DNA of 64,000 nucleotides. Origin: Candidatus Buchananbacteria bacterium CG10_big_fil_rev_8_21_14_0_10_33_19 (GTDB taxonomy: Bacteria > Patescibacteria > ABY1 > 2-01-FULL-39-33). Location of the stretch: positions 221,671-285,670 of the forward strand of contig PEZY01000012.1 in the NCBI GenBank assembly GCA_002773855.1, written 5' to 3'. This document shows, one piece after another, positions 8,559 through 16,833 of this stretch. Made by a program: the position numbers and the translations under genes. The notes beneath the pieces are model-generated. The model saw only the letters and a program-made list of their open reading frames with translations, made no database searches and was not told the DNA's origin. Position 1 is the first letter of the stretch. Each line of letters starts with the position of its first letter.

Positions 8559-8599
8559 GCCCGTGCTAGCAATCAAGCTAGCACGGGCTCTATTTTTTT
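8559..8599 (+). terminator. strong rho-independent terminator of the DGR target gene
   Basis: GCCCGTGCTAGC and GCTAGCACGGGC form a perfect 12-bp stem with loop AATCAA, followed by TCTATTTTTTTA. Confidence 0.92.
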
Positions 8600-8646
8600 A
8601 GTATAATAAAAAAGGTAATAGGTAAATATGTCAGTGATTACGGTTG

Positions 8647-8675
8647 TTGACTACCGAATCTAGTGATTATATATC
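8647..8675 (+). promoter_or_regulatory. candidate promoter for the TR RNA
   Basis: TTGACT at 8647-8652 and TATATC at 8670-8675, spacer 17. It lies downstream of the target terminator and about 155 nt before TR, as needed for an independent TR transcript. The rest of 8600-8831 shows no credible gene. Confidence 0.45.
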
Positions 8676-8831
8676 TCGGAGTGTTTTAGATTAAGGTTTA
8701 AAACAGCGTAGAATATAACACTAAAAAACAAAGTTACTTGGTGTAATATGCTAGGGTATTATAGATACCAAATACGATACAACTCATTTGAGTATTCAAA
8801 GGGTGGTGGCAAAGACGGCATATTATATATA

Positions 8832-8954
8832 ATCGCAACTCCAATGGCAACTTGTATGTCCGCTACCTCAACTGGAATGGCGATAGGTGGAAATGGAACT
8901 ACAATTGGCTAGACAATGACTTTAACGGTCATAACCCTGTGGTGATCCCTGCAA
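8832..8954 (+). other. DGR template repeat (TR)
   Basis: Non-coding copy of the VR with 36 adenines, in the same orientation as the RT. Read in the VR frame it is dominated by AAC/AAT/TAC codons (for example NLYVRYLNWNGDRWKW), the usual DGR template design. The frame then continues past TR as GLISLLYLGEFCFVS and a stop at about 9000, which looks like a remnant of a longer ancestral target 3' end. Upstream, the frame is closed by TGA near 8789, so this is not a gene. Confidence 0.96.
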
Positions 8955-8966
8955 CTGGCTTAATTT

Positions 8967-8986
8967 CTCTCCTTTATTTGGGAGAG
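8967..8986 (+). other. hairpin just 3' of TR
   Basis: CTCTCC (8967-8972) pairs with GGAGAG (8981-8986), followed by TTTTGTTTTG. It could end the TR RNA, or its minus-strand counterpart could affect the end of avd. Confidence 0.45.
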
Positions 8987-9315
8987 TTTTGTTTTGTAAG
9001 CTGACCATTCCATCCGCCCAACATCCTACCGATTTCATCGAGTGGTTCTGATAATATGCTATATTTTTTATTATCCAATGCTTTTATTTCCCATAATATC
9101 ATCAACAATATCTTTAATGCATCAAGCTTTTGAATACCTCGTCGGACATAAGGCAGTTTTTCCTGACGAGATAAAAAACTGGCTGTAGCTACAGCTTCAA
9201 TAATTTCTATAAACAGCATATCAATTTTTTGACCTAGCGAGTATCGCTGGTTTTTTGGTAATGTTTGGTGATAGTTATTCCAAAGTAGATAAGTACCTTT
9301 TATTTTTTGTAACAC
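8974..9315 (-). CDS. avd: DGR accessory variability determinant (Avd-like four-helix-bundle protein)
   Basis: 113 residues from a GTG. It matches the Avd/23S-intervening-sequence four-helix family: LPKNQRYSLGQKID, LFIEIIEAVATASFLSRQEK, a helix LDALKILLMILWEIKALD, and the ending EIGRMLGGWNGQL. Avd forms a basic pentamer that binds RT and is required for TR reverse transcription. The gene is antisense to any TR-RT transcript. The frame stays open and family-like upstream of the GTG (codons for IILPVLQK), so the true N-terminus is probably longer. No ATG is in frame, because the ten-C run (minus strand) puts the ATG at 9353 one base out of phase. Eleven would join it. Confidence 0.88.
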   Translation of the reverse strand: MLQKIKGTYLLWNNYHQTLPKNQRYSLGQKIDMLFIEIIEAVATASFLSRQEKLPYVRRGIQKLDALKILLMILWEIKALDNKKYSILSEPLDEIGRMLGGWNGQLTKQNSPK

Positions 9316-9330
9316 TGGTAAAATTATCGA

Positions 9331-9340
9331 GGGGGGGGGG
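9331..9340 (+). repeat. ten-G homopolymer between the avd and RT starts
   Basis: G10 in an otherwise AT-rich intergenic stretch. It lies 13 nt before the RT ATG and inside the 5' extension of the avd frame. It is followed at once by TAGAAT, a possible RT -10 box. Such tracts slip readily and often switch genes. Confidence 0.9.
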
Positions 9341-9353
9341 TAGAATATAGCAT

Positions 9354-10358
9354 ATGGGTAAAATTAAATTTAATAATAATTATGATTATATCATTTCCGT
9401 GGATAATTTACTCTCTGCTTGGAAAGATTTTTTGTGTGGCAAACGACCACGAAAAGATGTGCAGGAATTTGAGCGTAATTTGATGAATAATATCTTATCA
9501 CTTCACAGTGATTTGAAGAATAAAACATACAAACATTCATTGTACTATGCCTTTAATATTTCTGATCCCAAGCCAAGGAATATTCATAGGGCTAGTGTGC
9601 GAGACAGATTGCTACATCACGCATTATATAGAACATTATATCCATTTTTTGATAGAACTTTTATTTATGATTCATATTCTTGTAGACTAAACAAAGGAAC
9701 GCATAAAGCCATAAATCGTTTCAGAGCATTTTCATATAAAGTCAGTAAAAACAATACTAAGACTTGTTGGGTTTTAAAATGTGATATAAGAAAGTTTTTT
9801 GCTAGCATTGACCATAATATTTTGTTAAACATTCTAACAGAATATATCCCCGACAAGGATATTTTATGTCTTCTTAGAGAGATAATCATTAGTTTTAATA
9901 CGAAACCCAATACTGGACTTCCTCTTGGTAATCTTACCTCTCAACTCTTGGTTAATATCTATATGCATGAGCTTGATCAATTTGCTAAACATAATTTAAA
10001 AGCAAAGTATTATATTCGCTATGCTGATGATTTTGTTTTCTTGTCGCAAGACAAAATCTTTCTAGAAAATATTTTGGTGAAAATAGAGCATTTTTTATGG
10101 AATAATCTCAAACTTCAAATGCATCCTGATAAAATATCTATCAAAACACTTGCTTCGGGTATTGATTTTTTGGGTTGGGTGAATTTTTCTAATCATAGAG
10201 TACTTAGAACTGTTACCAAAAAACGAATGTTTCGTACCATCCAAGTTAAAGAGGGGAATAATGATACAGTTCAGTCTTATCTTGAACTATTAAAGCATGG
10301 AAATGGAAAAATATTGTCTGGTTGGGCAGTAGACTTGATTAGTGATAATGAGATATAA
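9354..10358 (+). CDS. DGR-type reverse transcriptase
   Basis: 334 residues, typical for the compact DGR RTs. Polymerase motifs in order: PKPRNIHRASVRDRLLHHAL (about 72-91), CDIRKFFASID with the first catalytic Asp (143-153), GLPLGNLTSQLLVNIY (188-203) carrying the DGR-specific Ser-Gln in place of the QG of group II intron RTs, YADD with the catalytic Asp pair (223-226), and DFLGW (271-275). There is no maturase, endonuclease or RNase H domain. Start ATG 9354 abuts a minus-strand ATG at 9353 within CATATG. A TAGAAT at 9341-9346 would make the mRNA nearly leaderless. No terminator is evident after it. Confidence 0.96.
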   Translation: MGKIKFNNNYDYIISVDNLLSAWKDFLCGKRPRKDVQEFERNLMNNILSLHSDLKNKTYKHSLYYAFNISDPKPRNIHRASVRDRLLHHALYRTLYPFFDRTFIYDSYSCRLNKGTHKAINRFRAFSYKVSKNNTKTCWVLKCDIRKFFASIDHNILLNILTEYIPDKDILCLLREIIISFNTKPNTGLPLGNLTSQLLVNIYMHELDQFAKHNLKAKYYIRYADDFVFLSQDKIFLENILVKIEHFLWNNLKLQMHPDKISIKTLASGIDFLGWVNFSNHRVLRTVTKKRMFRTIQVKEGNNDTVQSYLELLKHGNGKILSGWAVDLISDNEI

Positions 10359-10519
10359 AATATTTACCTTTTTGTACTGCCTTAACTGCCCCATTTACTC
10401 AGACAGTGCTAAGTTATTTTACTTTAGATTAATGCCTATAGAATCCAAAGTGTGTGTATTAGATTTTAACTTGGAAACTTGATTTTTTGCTAAAAAAATG
10501 TTATTTTTAACATTATATT
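10359..10519. other. gap between the DGR and the glycosyltransferase operon
   Basis: No gene seen. Contains a perfect 7-bp hairpin AATGTTA-TTTT-TAACATT at 10497-10514, ending 5 nt before the next start codon. It could mask the start or act in termination. Confidence 0.5.
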
Positions 10520-12016
10520 ATGAAAGAATCAACTGTTAAAAAAATAACAGAAACATTTCCAGCTGCCTTGGTTTGGGTGACTCTTTTGGCAGTGGTAATT
10601 TTATCATTTGCTCGTCCGCTTTGGGCGATTTATTTTATTTTAATTTTTGTAATTTATTGGATTGTCAGGCTTTTTTATATGATGGTTTGGTTGATGATTT
10701 CATGGTTTAAATATCGTCGCGATATAAAAATAAATTGGCTAGATAAAATTAAAAATTTAGATAAAGATTATTTGGATTATTATCATGTGATTGAATATCC
10801 AACATGCGGTGAACCATTTGAAGTAGTAGAAAGATCTTTTGATGAATTATTAAAAACTAATTATCCTAAAGATAGGATGATTGTAGTGTTAGGCGGTGAA
10901 GATCGAAAGGGTGAACAATTTTTAGATGTAGCCAGAAAAATAGAACAAAAATTTGGACAACAATTTTTTAAATTACTAGTGACTGTTCATAAATTACAAT
11001 CAGATGAATTACCAGGTAAGGGGGCTAATGTTCATCATATGGAGTTAGAGATTCAAAAATTCATAGATGAATTGAAAGTACCTTATGAAAATGTTATTGT
11101 TTCTTCTTTTGATATTGAAACATTACCTCATATTCAGTATTTCTCTTATTTAACTTATAAGTATCTCATTCATCCAAATCCGACTCATGCTAGTTATCAG
11201 CCTCTGATTTTGTATAACAATAATATTTGGGAGTCTAGTCCGATAATTAGAGTAGTGGCTTCAGCGACCACTTTTTGGTTATTAACCGATTTATCACGAC
11301 CAGAAAAGCTTTTAACATTTTCATCTCATAGTATGAGTTTTAAAATGTTAGTGGATGTAGGTTTTCATGATAAAACAATTGTGACCGAAGATTCACGTAT
11401 TTGTTTGCAGGGTTTTTTAACTTATGACGGTAAATATGAAGTAGTACCAATGTTTGTGACCTTGTCCATGGATACTGTTTATATCGGAAAATTTTGGCAA
11501 AGTATTAAAAATCAATATAAACAAATGCGGCGTTGGGCCTGGGGAGTTGAGCATTTTCCTTGGATGTGGACAAATTTTTTTGGTCAAAAGGCTAATCGTC
11601 AAATTCCTTTGAAGAAACGTTTGCAATATATGTGGAACCAAACCGAGGGGATGTTCTCTTGGGCTGTTGCTCCGCTTTTAATATTAATCGTTGGTCGTTT
11701 GCCGCTTTACTTGGCCTCTGATGCTGACAAAACTACAGCCTTTTTTCAGAATGCTCCACGGATGCTAGAAAATTTAATGGTCATTGGTATGGTTGGTTTG
11801 ATTTTTAACTCTTTGATGTACACTATTATGTTGCCAGCTAGGCCAAAACATTACTCAATGTTTAACTATTTAATTATGCTGGTGCAGTGGGTAATTTTTC
11901 CAATTACTATGATAATTTTTGGTTCAATTCCAGCTATCGAAGCCCAAACTAGATTAATGTTGGGTGGTAAATATAAATTGGGCTTTTGGGTGACTGAAAA
12001 GAAAACTGAAAAATAA
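10520..12016 (+). CDS. membrane glycosyltransferase, GT2 / cellulose-synthase-like
   Basis: 498 residues. Two N-terminal membrane helices (about 14-33 and 35-60), then a GT2 catalytic domain with SSFDIET in place of the DxD, the acceptor motif TED (VTEDSRI, about residue 295) and QMRRWAWG, the QxxRW signature of processive GT2 enzymes. Two or three C-terminal membrane helices follow (about 378-395, 418-438, 450-470). It likely polymerises or transfers sugars at the inner face of the membrane for surface polysaccharide. First gene of a run of GT2, GT2, GT2, DUF4012 and mreB with tiny gaps. No ribosome site. Confidence 0.85.
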   Translation: MKESTVKKITETFPAALVWVTLLAVVILSFARPLWAIYFILIFVIYWIVRLFYMMVWLMISWFKYRRDIKINWLDKIKNLDKDYLDYYHVIEYPTCGEPFEVVERSFDELLKTNYPKDRMIVVLGGEDRKGEQFLDVARKIEQKFGQQFFKLLVTVHKLQSDELPGKGANVHHMELEIQKFIDELKVPYENVIVSSFDIETLPHIQYFSYLTYKYLIHPNPTHASYQPLILYNNNIWESSPIIRVVASATTFWLLTDLSRPEKLLTFSSHSMSFKMLVDVGFHDKTIVTEDSRICLQGFLTYDGKYEVVPMFVTLSMDTVYIGKFWQSIKNQYKQMRRWAWGVEHFPWMWTNFFGQKANRQIPLKKRLQYMWNQTEGMFSWAVAPLLILIVGRLPLYLASDADKTTAFFQNAPRMLENLMVIGMVGLIFNSLMYTIMLPARPKHYSMFNYLIMLVQWVIFPITMIIFGSIPAIEAQTRLMLGGKYKLGFWVTEKKTEK

Positions 12017-12023
12017 AATATTT

Positions 12024-13067
12024 ATGTCTAATTTACCAAAAGTTACAATTCAGTTGGTTACTTGGAATAGTCTGAAATATTTGCCATTCACATTAGAGTC
12101 TATATTCGCTCAAACTTATAGAGACTTTCAGGTTTTAGTAATTGATAATAATTCTCATGATGGCACAATTGATTATATCAGAAAAAATTATCCCGAAGTG
12201 GCAGTTTTTCAAAATAAAAAAAACTTAGGTTTCGCTAAGGCTAATAATCAAGGGATCAGGTTACTACATTCAGCTTATGTTCTTTTTTGTAATACGGATA
12301 TTGTATTAGAAAAAAATTGGTTAGAATTAATGATGCAAAATATTGAATCAGATAAGTATAAAGATGTTGGTAGTTTTTGTGGTAAATTACTAAAACTAAA
12401 ACCAATTGATAATGAAATTGATCAAACTAGTAAGACTAATATCATTGATTCTTGTGGGCTAGTAATAACTAGAAGTCGCAGAATTACAGAGTTGGGAGCT
12501 GGTGAAGAATCAGAAAAGTTTAATACTAATAGGGAAATTTTTGGTTGCTCTGGGGCCCTAGCTATTTATAAACGCGAAACTTTAGATGATTGTCTAATTA
12601 AAACCAAGTTTAATTCTAATGGTGAATATTTTGATGAGGATTTTTTTGTCTATAAAGAAGATGTTGATTTAGCTTGGCGGTCTAGATTGTTCGGCTGGAA
12701 ATCAATGTTGATTGTTGAGGCTGTTGCTTATCATGTTCGCTCGGCTGCTGGTTCAGAACATACGGGCTTAATGGACATTATAAAAAATAGAAAGAAGCAA
12801 TCTTTTTTTGCGAGATATTATTCTTATCGTAATCATTTATTATTGTTGTTAAAAAATGAAATGTCTAAAAATTTTTTAAATGATTTTTGGCAAATTAAAT
12901 GCTTTGAGATAAAAAAAGCAGTTTATGTTTTGATGTTTGAAATCAGAAGTGTGCAGGCTTGGTGGGAAATTTTAAAAATGTTACCAAGAATATTGGCCAA
13001 AAGAAAAGAAATTATTAGAAAAACTAAAATTAGTTATCAAGATATGGCTAAATTAATACAAAAGTAA
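12024..13067 (+). CDS. GT2 glycosyltransferase (rhamnosyltransferase-like)
   Basis: 347 residues. N-terminal GT-A fold: VTIQLVTWNSLKYLPFTLESI, VIDNNSHDGT, NLGFAKANNQGI and the metal-binding FCNTDIVL. Later comes FVYKEDVDLAWRSRLFGWKS, typical of the WcaA/rhamnosyl group that adds sugars to surface polysaccharides. No membrane helices are obvious. It starts 7 nt after the previous stop and ends 1 nt before the next gene, so it is clearly co-transcribed. Confidence 0.88.
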   Translation: MSNLPKVTIQLVTWNSLKYLPFTLESIFAQTYRDFQVLVIDNNSHDGTIDYIRKNYPEVAVFQNKKNLGFAKANNQGIRLLHSAYVLFCNTDIVLEKNWLELMMQNIESDKYKDVGSFCGKLLKLKPIDNEIDQTSKTNIIDSCGLVITRSRRITELGAGEESEKFNTNREIFGCSGALAIYKRETLDDCLIKTKFNSNGEYFDEDFFVYKEDVDLAWRSRLFGWKSMLIVEAVAYHVRSAAGSEHTGLMDIIKNRKKQSFFARYYSYRNHLLLLLKNEMSKNFLNDFWQIKCFEIKKAVYVLMFEIRSVQAWWEILKMLPRILAKRKEIIRKTKISYQDMAKLIQK

Positions 13068-13068
13068 T

Positions 13069-13848
13069 ATGGAAATATCGATTATTATAAATAATTATAA
13101 AACTAAGGGTCTACTTAAACAGTGTTTGGCCGGTATTTATGCTTATCCACCAAGTGTGAGTTATGAAATTATTGTCGTAGACAATAACTCGCAAGACGGT
13201 TCGGTAGAAATGGTAAAAGATAAATTCCCTCAAGTTAAATTGGTTGCATCTGGTGAAAATTTGGGTCATCATCGGGGTAACAATTTGGGTATTAAAAATT
13301 CTAGTGGTAAATATATTTTAATTTTAAATACTGATATTGCTTTTTTGGATAATTCCATTGATCGAATTTATAATTTTATGGAATCTCATTCCGAGGCGGC
13401 ACTGACCGGACCAAAATTAAAAAACCCCGATGGTTCTATTCAGATGTCTTGTATGAGATTTCCTAGTAAATTAGTACCTATTTATCGTCGAACCTTTTTG
13501 GGTAATTTTTCTTTTGCTAAGAAAGAAATAGATCATTATTTAATGAAAGATTTTGATCACATGTCGACCAAAGAAGTGGATTGGATATTAGGTGCTTGTG
13601 TCATGATTAGAAAATCAGCTATTGATAAGGTCGGACCAATGGATGAAAGTTTATTTTTGTACTTTGGCGATATTGCTTGGTGTCGTAAATTTTGGGAGTT
13701 TAATTATAAAGTTTATTATTTTGTGGACGCTAATATCATTCATTATCATAAACGCGAATCCGCTCAGAGTGGTATTTTTTCGTTGGTATTTTGGATTCAT
13801 ATTATTGATTGGTTAAGGTATTTAAAAAAATATTCAGTAAAAAACTAA
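13069..13848 (+). CDS. GT2 glycosyltransferase
   Basis: 259 residues. Motifs ISIIINNYKTKGLL, VVDNNSQDGSVEMV, NLGHHRGNNLGI, ILNTDIAF (metal site) and the acceptor-side WILGACVMIRK and LFLYFGDIAWCRKFW. Same family as the gene before it but shorter. The TAA stop overlaps the next ATG (TAATG), so translation is probably coupled to the DUF4012 gene. Confidence 0.87.
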   Translation: MEISIIINNYKTKGLLKQCLAGIYAYPPSVSYEIIVVDNNSQDGSVEMVKDKFPQVKLVASGENLGHHRGNNLGIKNSSGKYILILNTDIAFLDNSIDRIYNFMESHSEAALTGPKLKNPDGSIQMSCMRFPSKLVPIYRRTFLGNFSFAKKEIDHYLMKDFDHMSTKEVDWILGACVMIRKSAIDKVGPMDESLFLYFGDIAWCRKFWEFNYKVYYFVDANIIHYHKRESAQSGIFSLVFWIHIIDWLRYLKKYSVKN

Positions 13849-15791
13849 TGATTGAAAGTTATAATATTATTAACCAGCAGGCTAAATCAATGAACAGCCT
13901 AAGATTTAAGGTGATAGCAACTATCATCACTGTTTTTTTGATTGGTCTAGTGATTGTTTTTACGCCATTTGTATTTCATGGTATTAGAGCGGCTAGTTAT
14001 GTGACAGCGTCCATTTCTGAGGCTAAAATTTTATTAGCCAATGTCGACAATAAAGATTGGCAACAAGCCGTAGAATCATCAGAATCAATTGAGGCTAATT
14101 TGTCAAAACTAAATACTGAGATTTCTGGCTTAGGCTTAATTAGCAAGCTACCAAAATTAAAAAATGATTTTAAGGTTGGCCAGCAGTTTATTGTAGTGGC
14201 TCAGTCGTTGGTTGGTGGTTATGCTGAAACATTTAAAATTTTTGCCACTATCGAACAAGCAGGTTTAACTGTTGATCCTAATATTTTATTAGAAAATAAA
14301 GAGGTGATTAATTTGATTAGTCAAAATAAAACTCAATTAGCTTTAGCCAAAAAACAATTAGAAATAGCTAATGCTAGTTTTTCGGAAATTGATACTAATG
14401 ATTTTTCAGGATTTTTTGCTAGTTATCTGATTCAGGCTCATGATGTGCTAGGTCAGGTGCTTGCCAGCACGAATATTGGCTTGCCAGTTATGGGTTTGTT
14501 ACCAGACTTGTTGGGTTATAATGGCGAAAAGCATTATCTACTTATTCTTGAAAACAATATGGAACTGCGGCCAACTGGTGGCTTCATCGGATCATACGGT
14601 ATTATTACTGTCGAGTCTGGTAAGATAAAAAATCTAATTACCGATGATGTTTATAATTTGGATAAATTATCCGAGGGTAAATTATTAGAGTTAGCACCAG
14701 AGCCAATGCTAACATATAACAGACAAAAATATTGGTATATGCGTGATGCTAATTGGTATGCTGGCTGGCCAGATTCAGCTAATAAGATAGTAGAATTTTT
14801 TCATATTGAAAGACAGAATGCTAATTTGCCTGATCAGCGAATTGATGGGGTGATTGCGATTACACCAGACTTTATTGCCAATCTTTTAGCTGTTTTAGGG
14901 CCTATTAATAGTCATGGTATTGTGTTTTCGGAGAATAATTTTGCGATGGATTTGGAAGAATTTGTGGAAGGTGGTTTTGAAGCTAAAAATATTCCTTATG
15001 ATGAGCGCAAATCAATAATTGGTGACTTGTCTAAAATTTTAATTTCTAGAATAGAAAATACCACAGCGGAAAATTTTTCTAAATTATGGCTCGCTTTCAA
15101 AAAGAATATTGATGAAAAAAATATTTTAGTTTATATTTTTGATAATAAATTACAACAGTATTTTTCTGATCAGAATTGGGCCGGAGAAATTAGACAAACT
15201 AATGGTGATTATTTGATGTTGATTGATAGTAATTTTGCTTCGCTCAAGACTGATGCGGTAATGGAACGATCTATTAAAAGAAGTTTAAGTTTAAACGAGG
15301 CTGGTGATTTAATGGCGCATTTAGAAATTACTTACAAGCACAATGGTCAGTTTGTTAAGGATTTAATTACCAGATATCGAACTTATGCCAAGGTTTATGT
15401 ACCAGCTGGTTCGTGGTTTGAAAGTGGATCAATTAAAGATGAAACTGGTGAGACGGTGCTTAATATGTCTAGTGATTTAACTTATGGCAATGAGTACAAT
15501 AAAGCTTATGCCACTTACTTTGTAATTATTGAGCCAGGTAAATCAAAAACTGTAATTTTAAATTATAAATTGCCCAAAAATATTTTGGATCAATATAATC
15601 AAGGCACGTATAATTTGTTGGTTCAAAAGCAACCGGGCACCATTGGACATAAACTGGGAATTGATTTAAACTTGAGTAAAGAAATTTCGGCCTATAAAGC
15701 GGCTATCTTACCCAATTATTATGGTAAAACGTCAATAGGCTGGGAGAGTGATTTGACTGTCGACAGGGAGTATAAAATTAAATTTAATTAG
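13848..15791 (+). CDS. DUF4012 domain membrane protein
   Basis: 647 residues from ATG 13848; a TTG further upstream (13809) is less likely because TAATG overlap coupling supports the ATG. One N-terminal membrane helix (about residues 24-45) and a long extracytoplasmic region. Contains the DUF4012 core HYLLILENNMELRPTGGFIG and GVIAITPDFIANLLAVLGPI. DUF4012 proteins are common in CPR and Actinobacteria next to polysaccharide genes; a role in attaching or handling cell-surface glycans is an inference from context. The upstream glycosyltransferases and downstream MreB fit envelope assembly. Confidence 0.85.
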   Translation: MIESYNIINQQAKSMNSLRFKVIATIITVFLIGLVIVFTPFVFHGIRAASYVTASISEAKILLANVDNKDWQQAVESSESIEANLSKLNTEISGLGLISKLPKLKNDFKVGQQFIVVAQSLVGGYAETFKIFATIEQAGLTVDPNILLENKEVINLISQNKTQLALAKKQLEIANASFSEIDTNDFSGFFASYLIQAHDVLGQVLASTNIGLPVMGLLPDLLGYNGEKHYLLILENNMELRPTGGFIGSYGIITVESGKIKNLITDDVYNLDKLSEGKLLELAPEPMLTYNRQKYWYMRDANWYAGWPDSANKIVEFFHIERQNANLPDQRIDGVIAITPDFIANLLAVLGPINSHGIVFSENNFAMDLEEFVEGGFEAKNIPYDERKSIIGDLSKILISRIENTTAENFSKLWLAFKKNIDEKNILVYIFDNKLQQYFSDQNWAGEIRQTNGDYLMLIDSNFASLKTDAVMERSIKRSLSLNEAGDLMAHLEITYKHNGQFVKDLITRYRTYAKVYVPAGSWFESGSIKDETGETVLNMSSDLTYGNEYNKAYATYFVIIEPGKSKTVILNYKLPKNILDQYNQGTYNLLVQKQPGTIGHKLGIDLNLSKEISAYKAAILPNYYGKTSIGWESDLTVDREYKIKFN

Positions 15792-15796
15792 TTTAA

Positions 15797-16804
15797 ATGT
15801 TTTTAAAAAGAATTGGAATCGATTTAGGCACGACCAATATTTTGGTGCATGTGCCCAAAAAAGGAGTAGTGATTAATGAGCCATCGGTAGTGGCTATTTC
15901 TAATGTGGATAAAAAAATTATTGCCGTTGGTGCTGAAGCCAAGGAAATGTTGGGACGGACTCCGGACACAATTATTGCTCAGCGACCACTGAAAGATGGC
16001 GTGATTGCTGACTACAAAACAACTGAAGCGATGCTTAGATATTTTATTAACAAAGCCTTGGGTGGTGTGCGAATATTTCGGCCCGAGGTGATGGTAGCGG
16101 TGCCAGCGGGTATTACTTCTACTGAAAGAAGAGCAGTCATTGATGCGACTATTGCCGCTGGTGCTAAAGCCGCTTATATTATTAAAGAACCAATTGTGGC
16201 GGCTATTGGGGCTAATATTCCCATTGGTAGCGCTTCCGGACATATGATTATTGATATTGGTGGTGGGACTTCGGAAATTGCGGTGATATCACTTGGTGGC
16301 ATTGTGTCTTCAACTTCTGTGAGAATTGGTGGTAATAAATTGGATGTAGCTATTACTGAAGGGATTAGAAAAAAATATGGTTTAGCGATTGGTGAGCGAA
16401 CCGCCGAACAAGTGAAAATTAATATTGGTTCAGCCCTGTATTTAGAAGAAAAGCTTTATATGGATGTGCGGGGCCGTGATATGATTACTGGATTGCCAAA
16501 AACTATTGCGGTGTCATCTGATGATGTGACGGATTCCATTCAAGCGGAATTAGAAGGTATTAGTAGTGCGGTGAAAAATGTCTTGTATAAAACGCCACCA
16601 GAGCTATCAGCTGATGTCATCGATAAGGGGATTGTCATGTCTGGTGGGACTAGCTTGCTACGAAATATTGATAAAATGGTGTCTTTAAGTACGGGGGTAT
16701 CGGCCTATGTAGCCGATGATGCCTTGTATTGTGTAGCTAAAGGTACAGGGATTGCGTTGGATAATTTGGAGAGTTATAAGAGGAGTATTTTGGCGACGAA
16801 GTAA
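15797..16804 (+). CDS. mreB: MreB-like actin, copy 1
   Basis: 335 residues with the actin/Hsp70 nucleotide site: IGIDLGTTNILVHV (phosphate 1), IIDIGGGTSEIAVIS (phosphate 2) and VMSGGTSLLRNIDK (adenosine), plus the MreB pattern GRTPDTIIAQRPLKDGVIADY. MreB filaments organise wall synthesis on the inner membrane face. Unlike the second copy at 24.7 kb it is not followed by mreC/mreD but closes the glycosyltransferase-DUF4012 operon, 5 nt after DUF4012. It may be a specialised paralogue for polar or glycan functions. Confidence 0.93.
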   Translation: MFLKRIGIDLGTTNILVHVPKKGVVINEPSVVAISNVDKKIIAVGAEAKEMLGRTPDTIIAQRPLKDGVIADYKTTEAMLRYFINKALGGVRIFRPEVMVAVPAGITSTERRAVIDATIAAGAKAAYIIKEPIVAAIGANIPIGSASGHMIIDIGGGTSEIAVISLGGIVSSTSVRIGGNKLDVAITEGIRKKYGLAIGERTAEQVKINIGSALYLEEKLYMDVRGRDMITGLPKTIAVSSDDVTDSIQAELEGISSAVKNVLYKTPPELSADVIDKGIVMSGGTSLLRNIDKMVSLSTGVSAYVADDALYCVAKGTGIALDNLESYKRSILATK

Positions 16805-16833
16805 GTAATTAAAGTCTTGTTGCTTTTATAAAT

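Larger units (their letters stand above)
7748..10358. other. diversity-generating retroelement (DGR) cassette
   Basis: All core parts of a DGR are present: target gene (7928-8491) with a 3' variable repeat, the template repeat (8832-8954), an avd-type accessory gene (8974-9315, minus) and a DGR-clade reverse transcriptase (9354-10358). In known DGRs the RT copies TR RNA while misreading adenines, and the cDNA replaces VR. My hand alignment of VR and TR gives 18 mismatches in 123 positions, 17 of them at the 36 template adenines and 1 at the 87 other positions. This directly records adenine-specific mutagenesis. No second VR was noticed elsewhere in the window. Confidence 0.96.

Noticed and set aside
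8631..8664. 11-codon ORF (ATG at 8629) before TR
   Set aside because: Too short, weak ribosome site, and in the region expected to be TR RNA.
9331..9340. G10 as a pure sequencing artefact
   Set aside because: Cannot be excluded, but its position at the avd frame break is too suggestive to discard; kept as a finding with a read-level test.
7748..10358. Group II intron or retron for the RT
   Set aside because: No maturase or intron RNA domains, no msr/msd; the RT has the DGR GLPLGNLTSQ motif and a matching TR/VR pair.
15824..16243. 139-residue minus-strand ORF inside mreB
   Set aside because: Antisense shadow, rich in Ser/Asn, no homology seen.
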